Shown: positions 1-9,525 of the stretch, piece after piece | Position numbering within the stretch: the first letter of the stretch is position 1 | Layout: each line of letters starts with the position of its first letter | DNA from: Collodictyon triciliatum | Lineage: Eukaryota > CRuMs | Direction: 5' to 3' | Assembly: GCA_043381765.1 (NCBI GenBank) | Contig: JBHJMP010000338.1 | Coordinates: 1-21,720 of the forward strand | Length of the DNA: 21,720 nucleotides | Notes under the pieces: generated by a model | Database searches by the model: none | The model's input: the letters and a program-made list of their open reading frames with translations, nothing else | What the model was told of the DNA's origin: nothing | Translations under genes and position numbers: made by a program

Positions 1-250
1 TGTTTTTTTATTCTGTTTTTTTATTCTGTTTTTTTATTCTGTTTTTTTATTCTGTTTTTTTATTCTGTTTTTTTATTCTGTTTTTTTATTCTGTTTTTTT
101 ATTCTGTTTTTTTATTCTGTTTTTTTATTCTGTTTTTTTATTCTTTGTTTTTTATTCTGTTGTTTTTATCTTTTGTTTTTACCTTTTGTTTTTACCTTTT
201 GTTTTTATCTTTTGTTTTTACCTTTTGTTTTTACCTTTTGTTTTAATCTT
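1..250. repeat. 13-bp T-rich tandem array in an intron
   Basis: Eleven near-identical copies of a 13-bp unit (TGTTTTTTTATTC) fill 1-143. They pass into about eight diverged units of the same length (TTTTGTTTTTACC or ...ATC) up to about 250. The array continues beyond the left edge. It lies before the first visible exon of the NAD synthetase gene, so it is probably intronic. Confidence 0.9.
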
Positions 251-333
251 CTGTTTATTTAATGCTTATGTTGTTAAATTGCCCGAATATCTAAACATCC
301 GATCGAGTAACAAATCTAAGCACTGAATACTAG

Positions 334-3300
334 GAACTTGAAATCCCAGGATATGGGTGCGAAGATCATTTCTTTGAGGGAGACACTGTTCTGCATTCGT
401 GGGAGTGTTTAGCTGAGCTCATCCGCGAGGGTTATACGAATGATATTCTCTGTGACGTTGGTTTGTCTTTTCATTTTAAGTGTCGAACTTTTTCATTCTG
501 AAAATACGTATTTACTTGAATCAGTGATTGGAAGCCCTCCATATTTTTTTTCCTTTATTCGATTCAAATTTAAGCCTTCAATATTTAAACATATCAATTT
601 TATTACTCTTAAAATTACTGAACAGGGATGCCGATTCTTCATAAAAATGTTCGCTACAATTGTCGAGTGTTCCTTTTCAACAAAAAAGTGGTATTGATTC
701 GCCCCAAGATGGAGCTCGCCGGAGAGGGGAATTATCGAGAGCCTAGATGGTTTACTGCGTGGAAGCGTAAGAGAGTCGTTGAGGAACATTATCTTCCTCA
801 TATCGTTTCTGAACTCACGGGACAAAGTAGGCTCATTTATTCTCTCATTTATTCTCTCATTTATTCTCTCATTTATTCTCTCATTTATTCTCTCATTTAT
901 TCTCTCATTTATTCTCTCATTTATTCTCTCATTTATTCTCTCATTTATTCTCTCATTTATTCTCTCATTTATTCTCTCATTTATTCTCTCATTTATTCTC
1001 TCATTTATTCTCTCATGTATTCTCTCATATATTCTCTCATGTATTCTCTCATCTATTCTCTCATTTATTCTCTCATTTATTCTCTCATTTATTCTCTCAT
1101 TTATTCTCTCATTTATTCTCTCATTTATTCTCTCATTTATTCTCTCATTTATTTTCTTCATTTATTTTCTTCATTTATTTTCTTCATTTATTTTCTTCAT
1201 TTATTTTCTTCATTTATTTTCTTCATGTATTTTCTTCATTTATTTTCTTCATTTATTTTCTTCATGTATTTTCTTCATTTATTTTCTTCATTTATTTTCT
1301 TCATTTATTTTCTTCATTTATTTTCTTCATTTATTTTCTTCATTTATTTTAATATATCCTGATTTATTTGGTCTCTCTCCTCACTCATTTTCTCGAAATG
1401 TAGAGACTGTCCCTTTCGGCGATGGCGTCATTTCTACACAAGACGCATGTATCGGCACAGAGACCTGCGAGGAGCTTTTTTCGGCCAATAGCCCGCATAT
1501 TGCACTGTCTCTCGATGGCGTTGAAATCATTACAAACGGAAGCGGCTCGCATCACAGCCTTCGTAAACTTGACACGCGCATCGACCTCATGAAAAGCGCC
1601 ACGTCTAAGGTTATACTAGATTTCATCGATGCTGTGTCCGCCCTTTCAATAATCGATTAATGTGAAATGAACTATCCCAAACTTATAAAAAAAAAAAATT
1701 AAAAAAAAAGTGCGGAGGTGTCTACATGTATGCGAATCAGAAAGGCTGTGATGGTGGTCGCCTCTATTTCGATGGATGTGCCATGATTATGATAAACGGA
1801 AGAGTTGTTGCACAGGTAATCAATATTTAGACGAAATAATAATAATATATTTCATAAGAATCAACCGACGAACTCAATTACTTCGTATTTGATTTTAAAT
1901 GTTTGATGTAGTTTTCATTATCCCCTGTCATATTGTTATCAATATTGTAAAGGAAAATTTTCAAAAGTTGGATGTTTAATTAAATGTCAATGCTGTGTTT
2001 CAGGGAAGCCAATTCTCGATGACAGACGTGGAAGTTGTAACAGCAACTGTTGATCTTGAAGAAGTGAGGTCTTATCGTGCGTCCATCTATTCAAGGTCGA
2101 CACAGGCTGCAGGTCGGTGTGAATGATCTGAAACTGTATCCCTGACAGGATAAAGCCGAACAGAATGTGAAAACAATACAATTAATCCTGCAGCTTAACC
2201 TTATATGTACCTTTGTAGAGAACCCAGCATTTCCTAGAACTTTTGCCGATATGCGACTGGGGCATGCAGATTATTTGTCGAAGCCGCTCTCCAAGGAGAT
2301 TCCTGTATGAAAATTTCGATTAAAGTACAAGAAAGAAAAATAGAAGGTTGTGATAGATAAACAATTTGACTGTGGAATATATTGCATTATTGTAATTTTA
2401 GGTAAAGTTCCACCTGCCCGAGGAGGAAATTGCATTTGGACCTGCTTGCTGGCTCTGGGATTATCTCCGCCGCTCACGTACTGGAGGATATTTCCTGCCA
2501 CTTTCTGGAGGTGCTGACAGCTCTTCCACTGCCGCCATCGTCGGGAATATGTGCCAGCTCGTTGTTGCCGAGGCAGCTAAGGGAAATCAACAGGTAGGCT
2601 GATTACTTAATCTGTCCATGGATTTCAAACGATTCCAAAATTCAATTGAAAGTTAAGAAGAGCCTTACTTATCGCCCCTTTAAAAAAAAAAAAAAAAGGT
2701 AATCCAAGACGCAAGAAGACTTGCTGGAGAAGATCCAAATGGGTGAATATCGATTACATGCGACTTTAATTATATCGTTGTCTTTTCTTTTTCCTTCTTT
2801 TTTTTTCTTTTTCCTTTTTTCTTTTTCCTTTTTTCTTTTTCCTTTTTTCTTTTTCCTTTTTTCTTTTTCCTTTTTTCTTTTTCCTTTTTTCTTTTTTCTT
2901 TTTCCTTTTTCCTTTTCCTTTTTTCTTTTTTCTTTTTTCTTTTTTCTTTTTTCTTTTTTCTTTTTTCTTTTTCTTTTTCTTTTTTCTTTTTTCTTTTGTT
3001 CATTAATTGAAAAAATAGTGATGAAAATCTTTATTAGACAATATATCCCAACTGATGCGAAACAGTTTTGCAATCGCATCTTTTTCACATGCTATATGGG
3101 TTTGAATTGCATTTCATTTTTCTCATCTACTCCCTTTCATTATTTGCTATCCCAGCTCCGAACATTTTGTTTTAATACATCTTGTATTGATGAATATTAT
3201 TCACAAAACAGGTACTGTAAACAGCTCCAGTGAGACACGCGACCGTGCTGCGAAGCTGGCTGAGGAAGTGGGCTCTAATCACACATCGATTGTCATTGAT

Positions 3301-4961
3301 GTCATCGTCTCTGCTTTTCTTCAGATTTTCCAGGCCACCTTCAATAAGGTATGTGCTCTTTTTCTGTCGATTACTTACAAATTATTAAAATCGTAAACTA
3401 GAATAAGAAATCAAACAAATCTGTTGCCACAGCAGATGAATTATTTTTTACGTCTTTTTTGTATTTTATCTTTTATCTATTATCTTTTATTAATTAATTA
3501 ATTTTTTTTTCATATTGGTGTACATCTGCAGGTTCCTAAATTCAAGGTTCATGGTGGCTCAATCTCAGAAAATTTAGCGCTTCAAAACATTCAAGCTAGA
3601 ATCCGCATGGTTGTAGGTAAATATAAACATATACGGATATTACTTGAGTTGGTCAATCACATATTTGATCAGCACATTTATTTTCATTTTTCTTCTCTTT
3701 TTACTTTGCTTAATTGATTTCTCGCATCGTTAGCCTACTTTTTTGCGCAGCTTTCTCTCTGGGCTCAAGGCAGGGAGGGCTCTCTTCTTGTTTTGGGCAG
3801 TGCAAATGTGGATGAAGGGCTTCGTGGATACATGACAAAATACGATTGTAGCTCTGCTGATGTTAATCCAATTGTAAGCAACTGCTTTAAGTTTGCAAAT
3901 AACAAAACTCTTCTTTTTCTTTTTCTTGTTCTTATTCTTAATTAATTCTTTTTCTTTTTAATTCTTTTCATTTTAGCCTGCAATTCGAAAACGTATCGTA
4001 ACTATTGTGTGCAGATTGCCTATCTTTTCTGTCCAGATTTACACTATGTACTCAATAAAAGTTTATGAAAAGTCATCCTCGCAAACACACAACCCCCATG
4101 TGCTAATAGGGTGGAATAAGTAAAGAAGACTTGAAGAGTTTCTTGATGTGGGGAGCAGAACATCTTCACTATCCGACGCTCAAAGATGTTGCCACTGCCA
4201 CCCCAACAGCCGAATTAGAGCCGATAACAAGCGACTACGTGCAGGTATTCAATTGATGTTAAACATTCGAAAACAACTTTGTACACTCTGATAACCAAGT
4301 ATGCATCTTTGATGAAACCGAAACTCAGGCAGACGAGGTTGATATGGGTATGAGCTATGCAGAGTTAGGTCGGTACGGGCGTCTGCGAAAGGTAAATGCT
4401 GCCTTCAATAGCCCGAACTTGCATTTCTACCTTCATGAAATCTTCAACTTTCCGATATGTTACGCACATCAAGCGATTACATATCCCATAACTACTGCTT
4501 TTCTGTAAGATTTTTCGCTGTGGACCGGTCAGCATGTTCCAGAACCTTGCCTTGGAGTGGAGCCACCTGAGCCTTGCCGAAGTTGCCGAGAAAGTGAAGC
4601 GCTTCTTTTTCTACTACTCCATCAATCGCCACAAAATGACAACGTTGACACCGTCCTACCATGCTGAAGCTTATTCCCCAGATGACAACAGATGTAACAG
4701 ATTATTATTGCTTTTTATTCACAATATCGATTGCAAAGCCATACACAAAACCATTTGCAATCGCGACGCCAAAGAACTTTGTAGCGCACTCACCACCAAC
4801 CACAACACTTAGTCGACCTGCGTCAGTTCCTCTACAATGCCCGCTGGACATGGCAGTTCCGACGCATCGACTCAATAGTTTCACAGCAAAAGGCCATGGA
4901 TGCAACACCTTCGGTATCGTCGTCTTCTGAGCCAAGTGGAAACAAGAGAAAGCTCGAGTAA
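334..4961 (+). CDS. NADSYN1: Glutamine-dependent NAD+ synthetase (5'-partial, 16 exons seen)
   Basis: Catalyses the last step of NAD+ synthesis: ATP-dependent amidation of nicotinate adenine dinucleotide with ammonia from glutamine, in the cytosol. Exons: 334-460, 626-826, 1404-1609, 1711-1815, 2004-2112, 2219-2304, 2402-2593, 2699-2742, 3038-3099, 3212-3348, 3532-3616, 3734-3873, 4110-4244, 4329-4391, 4510-4693, 4813-4961. All phases agree and give 674 residues; about 47 N-terminal residues of the usual ~700 lie upstream. The first part is a nitrilase-type glutaminase with the expected Glu (ELEI at 334), Lys (RPKM, codon 706-708) and Cys (TCEELF, codon 1466-1468). The second part is the synthetase with its ATP loop SGGADS (2504-2521), ANVDE, and KYDCSSAD motifs. 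It ends in a short Ser-rich, basic tail (NKRKLE) and TAA. Three introns carry large tandem arrays. Identity is secure; a few splice sites could shift slightly. Confidence 0.97.
832..1350. repeat. 12-bp then 13-bp minisatellite in a NADSYN1 intron
   Basis: Twenty-six copies of the 12-mer CTCATTTATTCT run from 832 to 1143. A short transition follows, then fifteen copies of the related 13-mer CTTCATTTATTTT run from 1156 to 1350. A few units carry point variants (CATGTAT, CATATAT, CATCTAT). The array makes up most of the 827-1403 intron. It creates long spurious open frames on both strands, such as one rich in Glu-Arg-Ile-Asn on the minus strand. Confidence 0.95.
2780..2998. repeat. Pyrimidine-only tandem array in a NADSYN1 intron
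   Basis: A run of about 220 bases that is almost pure C and T on the sense strand. It is built from units near 14 bp (TTTTTTCTTTTTCC) that decay to CTTTTTT units. It fills most of the 2743-3037 intron and lies upstream of the TTATTAG acceptor. Lysine-rich frames on the opposite strand are artefacts of it. Confidence 0.9.
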
Positions 4962-5368
4962 ACCCACCCGCAGCAAACCAACCGGCACAAGGCTCAAATA
5001 AAGCGACCACCAGCACAGACCCCACTCCACCCTCAAACGCTTATTCCATATATAGACCTGTGGCATAATTTTTTCGGTGAGAAAATTTCTCGTCCGCTGC
5101 TGCGTTCTTCGGCGAAAGCAACTTCTCTTCAACGAACACACCCACCAATCAGCCAAGACAAAAAAAAAAAACAAAGTCTGGTGGCTCCAAACCCGCCCAC
5201 AGTCACACCACACATGCCTCTCTTTCCCAGAATGCGGGTGAGGAAGCCGCTCAGAAAAAGAAGGGCGAAAAAGAATAAAGGAATGTCCAGCCATTGTGCG
5301 TATATAGAGGCATTGACCACTAAACTGAGTACTGTTTACTTGCAGGGTTTTTTTCTTCTGTGTAGGCC
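4962..5368 (+). other. Gap between NADSYN1 and the LRR gene, with candidate 5' exon
   Basis: This stretch holds the probable 3' end of NADSYN1, including AATAAA at 4997-5002. It also holds a possible first coding exon of the next gene. The frame of NADSYN1 stays open from 4962 to 5237, where ATGCGG is followed by a good donor (GTGAGG at 5238). The acceptor TGTGTAG ends at 5365 and joins in phase to GCC-ATG at 5366. An ATG at 5214 would then add ten residues (eight from this exon, plus the Ala and upstream junction) to the next protein. The exon is unproven. Confidence 0.4.
4997..5002 (+). terminator. Probable polyadenylation signal of NADSYN1
   Basis: A canonical AATAAA lies 35 bases after the NADSYN1 stop codon. 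The position fits a short 3' UTR. No other evidence for the cleavage site is visible. Confidence 0.5.
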
Positions 5369-8300
5369 ATGAACAAAAGGAAAGCCCCAACCGCAAACGG
5401 GGCCGGCAATCCACCTGCTTCGTCACGGCCGACCCTCGCTATGAGCAGTATTCCTTTGCCTTCATTCTCGTCGCCATGGCCGAACCCCGACATCAACCAC
5501 TCTCAAAGCACGCCTTTTCAACCCGGAAACTCTTCTATTTTGTTTACAGCACCAGGTGTGAGCATTCCGTGTGCCCCTCAATTCACTTTTGTCGATCGTT
5601 CAAATGCTTCATCAATCCCTATGCGCTCTGTGCAGCTGAGGGATTTGCATCACAGTCCCTCTGCACTAGGGTTATCGTCACTGCACTCTGATCCAACCAG
5701 CTCTTCAACAGCATTACCCGCTGGATCTTTCTCGAAAACCAACACATCAGCAAATATGGCAAATGTAGGACTAATGTCAGGCATGCATCAGAGCCAGCGA
5801 ATCAGCCCCCAGGTCGCACAGCCCAATCAGATGTCTTTACAGCTGAATAATTCAAGAGCACAGCTGCACTCTTTACTCCAATCGCAATACCAAGCACCAT
5901 CAACCCAACCAAAGGTTTTGCCAAAGAACCAAGCATTTTCGATCAATCCAGGTAGTCAGATGAACTCGCCATCTAACGCACCAACAAATACGACCACAAC
6001 AAGGTCTCCTATTAGCGTATCTCCTTCTATGGCCAATCCTATGTCGATGCAACCATCCCCTGTGACTTCACATCCGACGATTTCTATCTCCCCTGGTGCA
6101 TTTGTTAACCCTGTCTCTGGGCCTGTACCTATCCTTTCTTGGACTCGTTTGGAGAGTCCATCCAGCATGTCATCACCACTCCCTGGACTCTCTATTTCTT
6201 TGGCAGCATCCCAATCCCAGTCTCCGATCAGTCACAACCTGACATCCATACCACAAATCTCCTTGTCCAATCTTCATGCAGCAACACCACCGAGAACTTA
6301 CCTTGATGAATCAAACATACCGAAACTTTCGCTCACGGCACTTCAGCCACTTTCTCGAGCACTCCATTCACCCATATCGATTGAAAACTCTCCTGTCCAC
6401 TTTGCTCAATCGCCCATCATTCCAGTTATTGGGGATGAGTTTCATCCAGCCACTTTGTCTCTTGGTGCAATCTCTTATCCTGGGCCATATCCAATGCCGA
6501 CCACCTCAAGCCCAGCAAGCTCAGAGCCACACTCTTTGATTATGCCTGTGATAAGACTAAAACCTTTAGAAAATGATATTCTGCCGAAAGTATCACCTTG
6601 CGTAGAAATCCAGAGTCATCATGAACCCGAAGAAAGGCACGAGATACCATCTGTCTATAGAGATTTTGAGGATGTCTTTTCAGAGCCCAACGCAACATCG
6701 TTTGAGAGGACCAATGAAGACGACTCCAGTATCACTGTATCAACAATTCCGAGGCCCACAGCATCCGTATCGCCATCTGGCATACTACAGACTCCGCCTG
6801 TACACTCTTCAGAGGATGTTTTCAGATTTGATTCTACTTCATTTGGGCTCTCCAAAGACTATGGCAACAATCCAAACGATAATGCAGATACAGGACCTCG
6901 GGAGGAGACATTCATAGAAGACATCCTGGCCGATGAGCCACAGTTATGTCCAATCCCTGAAGACGATGCCGAGGAGTACGACGAATACGACGACGATTTG
7001 AATCCGAAAACATTTTCCTTGCGGACGAAATGTCTGGATCTCTTGTACAATTTCCCTGCTTATATCAGCCGCGTAGAGGTAGTTGAGAAGCTTTCCCCAT
7101 CAGATCGGGAATACTTGGTTACCAAGGTATCTCACAAAGCAACCCACCCTTTCCATAGAATCATATGAGGTAGAGAGAATAGAAGCAGCATACTTTAATC
7201 ATATATACGAATTTTCTAGGTATTCTCAACTGATATGTGTTTTGTATGTACAGTAGCGGTGTTTAATATACTGATGAAAAGAAGAAGAAGAGCGGCATAT
7301 TCTTTATTATTTTCACTATCGTAACAAAAAAAAAATAATGATTAACGAAATGCTCACGCATTATCAACACAGTTGGCCGAATCCACTGGACTGACCCTCA
7401 ACCTGCTTAGCTCCCTCTTCCACCACGAGTTCACAAGCTTATTCTTGTGCCCCATGCCAGACTACAACGATGCAGCCTTCTCACAACTCGTATCGCAGAG
7501 CCGAGCACTAACACACATTTCCTTGAGAAACTGCCACCAGGTCACGCCGCCCCGCATATTCCCTTCCCAACCCCCACGACTCACACACACACACATATAT
7601 ATATACAGGAAGAGAAGAAGCTTCCGTTTCTTGCACACACACATACATATACACAAACATATGCATATACCTTTACATATACGTGCAGATAAGCGAGGAC
7701 ACACTAGACTCCCTCCTTGCTCTGAACCAGGGCGTGGAGGTGCTGGACCTGTCGGGGTGTGCGCAGGTGACGGACGTGACACTGGAGGTAAGACATCGCA
7801 TGCAAAGATGAGCTGTGTGGGAGGGTGCGCAAGATTGGCAAGGCCATTTCCCGTAACAACCGATTTGCTTCCCAACGCCACTGCCATGGCTGCCACACAG
7901 CGCCTGGTGCGGCGATGCAGCGGACTGGTGGACCTGAACGTGAGCGGGGCATTCCGGATCAGCGACGCGGGGGTGCGGCAGCTGAGCGGCGGGTGCGGCG
8001 GGCTGCGGCGGGTGCGGCTGGACTGGTGCCAGGGGCTGACGGACGCGGCGCTGGGGGCGATTGGGACGGGGGCGTTCAGCGGGGCGCTGCGGCGGCTGAG
8101 CGTGCGGCACGTGCCGCTGGTGGGCAACGAGGGCGTGTGCCTGGTGCTTGCGCGGTGCAGGCTGCAGGCCGTGGAGCTGGAGGGCAACGGGCGGGTGACG
8201 AACCAGGCGGCGATAGTGTGCTCGCACCGGCAGGCGCGCCTGCAGACCTTTGTTGCGGACGAGTGCCCGCGCATCGACGCCTTCGGCGTGGCCGTGCTCG

Positions 8301-8725
8301 CCCGCGCCTGCCGCCGCCTCGTCCGCGTGTCCCTGGGCATGTGCCGCGGCCTGACCGACGACGCGCTGCTGGCCCTTGCCGCCGCCGCCGCGCCCTCCCT
8401 CCGCACCCTGCACCTGCGCGCCTGCCCCGCCCTCACCCCGCACGCCCTCCGCGCCGTCCTGCGCCTCTGCACCCGCCTCCGCTCCCTCCGCCTCGACTCC
8501 TGCCCCGCCCTCACCGCCGCCTTCCTCCCGCCCCCGCACGCCGCCGCCGCCCTCCGCCTCGCCCACCTCGACCTCTCCTTCTGCCGCGCCGTCGACCCCG
8601 TCCCGCTCCTCGCCTTCCTCCGCGCTGCGCCCTGCCTCCGCTCTCTCCTCCTCTTCGGCGGCCCCCGTCTCCCCCCAGAGGCCGCCCTCATCTGCGCCCG
8701 GCGCGGCGGCGCCCTCCACGCCTGA
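5369..8725 (+). CDS. Ser/Pro-rich leucine-rich-repeat protein (AMN1/FBXL-type LRRs)
   Basis: Four exons: 5369-7126, 7373-7540, 7689-7787 and 7901-8725, total 949 residues, all junctions phase 0. Residues 1 to about 525 are low-complexity, rich in Ser, Pro, Thr, Asn and Gln, without a recognisable domain. An acidic Asp/Glu/Tyr patch follows at about 530-545. From about 550 a helical linker leads into cysteine-type leucine-rich repeats to the C-terminus, with repeated patterns like L-x-H-I-S-L-R-N-C, L-D-L-S-G-C-x-x-V-T-D and L-x-L-D-x-C-x-x-L-T. Such repeats are known from AMN1, Rad7 and F-box LRR proteins, usually as protein-binding surfaces. No F-box is visible. The ATG at 5369 follows a TAG three codons upstream, so any upstream coding must come by splicing at 5366 (a candidate exon ends at 5237). 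Reading on past 7126 would add 13 codons and stop at 7168. The intron 7541-7688 has a CA/TA microsatellite. Exact function unknown. Confidence 0.85.
7582..7606. repeat. CA then TA dinucleotide microsatellite
   Basis: A short run of CACACA passing into TATATA, inside the 7541-7688 intron of the leucine-rich-repeat gene. Further CACA and CATATA patches follow up to about 7680. Confidence 0.8.
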
Positions 8726-8912
8726 CCCTCGCCTCTCCGCTTCCTCCTCAGGCCGGGCTCCTCTCATCTTTGCCTGCCGTGGTGGGCCTCTCGTCCTTGC
8801 GTCCTCCCTCCTGCTCCTTCATGTTTCCTGCTTGTCTCATAACCCCCCGGATAATGTATTTAAGACACAAAGAACACACCAGGAGCACTCAAAACAATTC
8901 TCTATATATACT

Positions 8913-9236
8913 ATACAGTGTCATACACTCATAGCAACGATACAGTGTCATACACTCATAGCAACGATACAGTGTCATACACTCATAGCAACGATACAGT
9001 GTCATACGCTCATAGCAACGATACAGTGTCATACGCTCATAGCAGCGATACAGTGTCATACACTCATAGCAGCGATACAGTGTCATACACTCATAGCAGC
9101 GATACAGTGTCATACACTCATAGCATCGATACAGTGTCATACACTCATAGCATCGATACAGTGTCATACACTCATAGCATCGATACAGTGTCATACACTC
9201 ATAGCATCGATACAGTGACATACACTCATAGCATCG
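8913..9236. repeat. 27-bp minisatellite, 12 copies
   Basis: Twelve head-to-tail copies of a 27-bp unit that begins ATACAGTGTCATAC and ends CTCATAGCAACG, with no spacers. Only a few positions vary. The unit end is CAACG in copies 1-4, CAGCG in copies 5-7 and CATCG in copies 8-12. Copies 4-5 share ACGC for ACAC. Copy 12 has GTGACA. Because 27 is a multiple of three, both strands show open nine-residue repeats, which I take as artefacts. It lies 187 bases after the LRR stop codon and 50 bases before a tRNA gene. Confidence 0.97.
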
Positions 9237-9286
9237 ATACATTTATATACAAACATATTGACTTGGAATTTTACCACAGTCACGAA

Positions 9287-9359
9287 GCTTCCTTGGCCCA
9301 GACGGCAAGGCGCTCCCCTAGTAAGGGAGAGATCAGTGGTTCGATTCCGCTAGGAAGCA
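9287..9359 (+). tRNA. tRNA-Thr (anticodon AGT)
   Basis: A full 73-nt cloverleaf. The acceptor GCTTCCT pairs with AGGAAGC and discriminator A. The D stem is GCC/GGC. The anticodon stem CTCCC/GGGAG carries loop CTAGTAA, giving anticodon AGT at 9320-9322. The T stem AGTGG pairs with CCGCT around TTCGATT. There is no intron, and CCA is not encoded, as usual for eukaryotes. A T5 run at 9367-9371 is the likely Pol III terminator. Confidence 0.96.
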
Positions 9360-9429
9360 TCTGCTCTTTTTGAGCTTTTGTCTCAACGCACTCGGCTCGC
9401 GCCGGCCTTGAAGCTCTCCGTTATGCACT

Positions 9430-9435
9430 TTTATT
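9430..9435 (-). terminator. Probable polyadenylation signal of the V-ATPase c gene
   Basis: TTTATT on the plus strand reads AATAAA on the minus strand, about 90 bases past the stop codon at 9526. The spacing is normal for a short 3' UTR. Confidence 0.5.
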
Positions 9436-9525
9436 TATGTTTGGATTGTAATTTTTTTTTTATTGCTCATGGTGAATGTCGATGTCAATGTGTGGCAGAT
9501 GGAACGCTGGGTGACCAATGTGTTG

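Noticed and set aside
493-1161. Minus-strand frame rich in Glu-Arg-Ile-Asn repeats
   Set aside because: It is the complement of an intronic 12-bp array plus a NADSYN1 exon; the plus strand exons are clearly conserved coding sequence.
2669-3088. Lysine-rich minus-strand frames
   Set aside because: They come from a pyrimidine-only tandem array in an intron.
7462-8767. Long antisense frames of 360 to 410 codons over the LRR exon
   Set aside because: GC-rich sequence has few stop codons; the plus strand has clear leucine-rich repeats with supporting splice junctions.
8913-9236. CRISPR-like array
   Set aside because: The 27-bp units abut with no spacers, and the surrounding genes are eukaryotic with introns.
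8918-9373. 151-codon repeat protein
   Set aside because: The frame is open only because the unit is 27 bp, and it runs through a tRNA gene.
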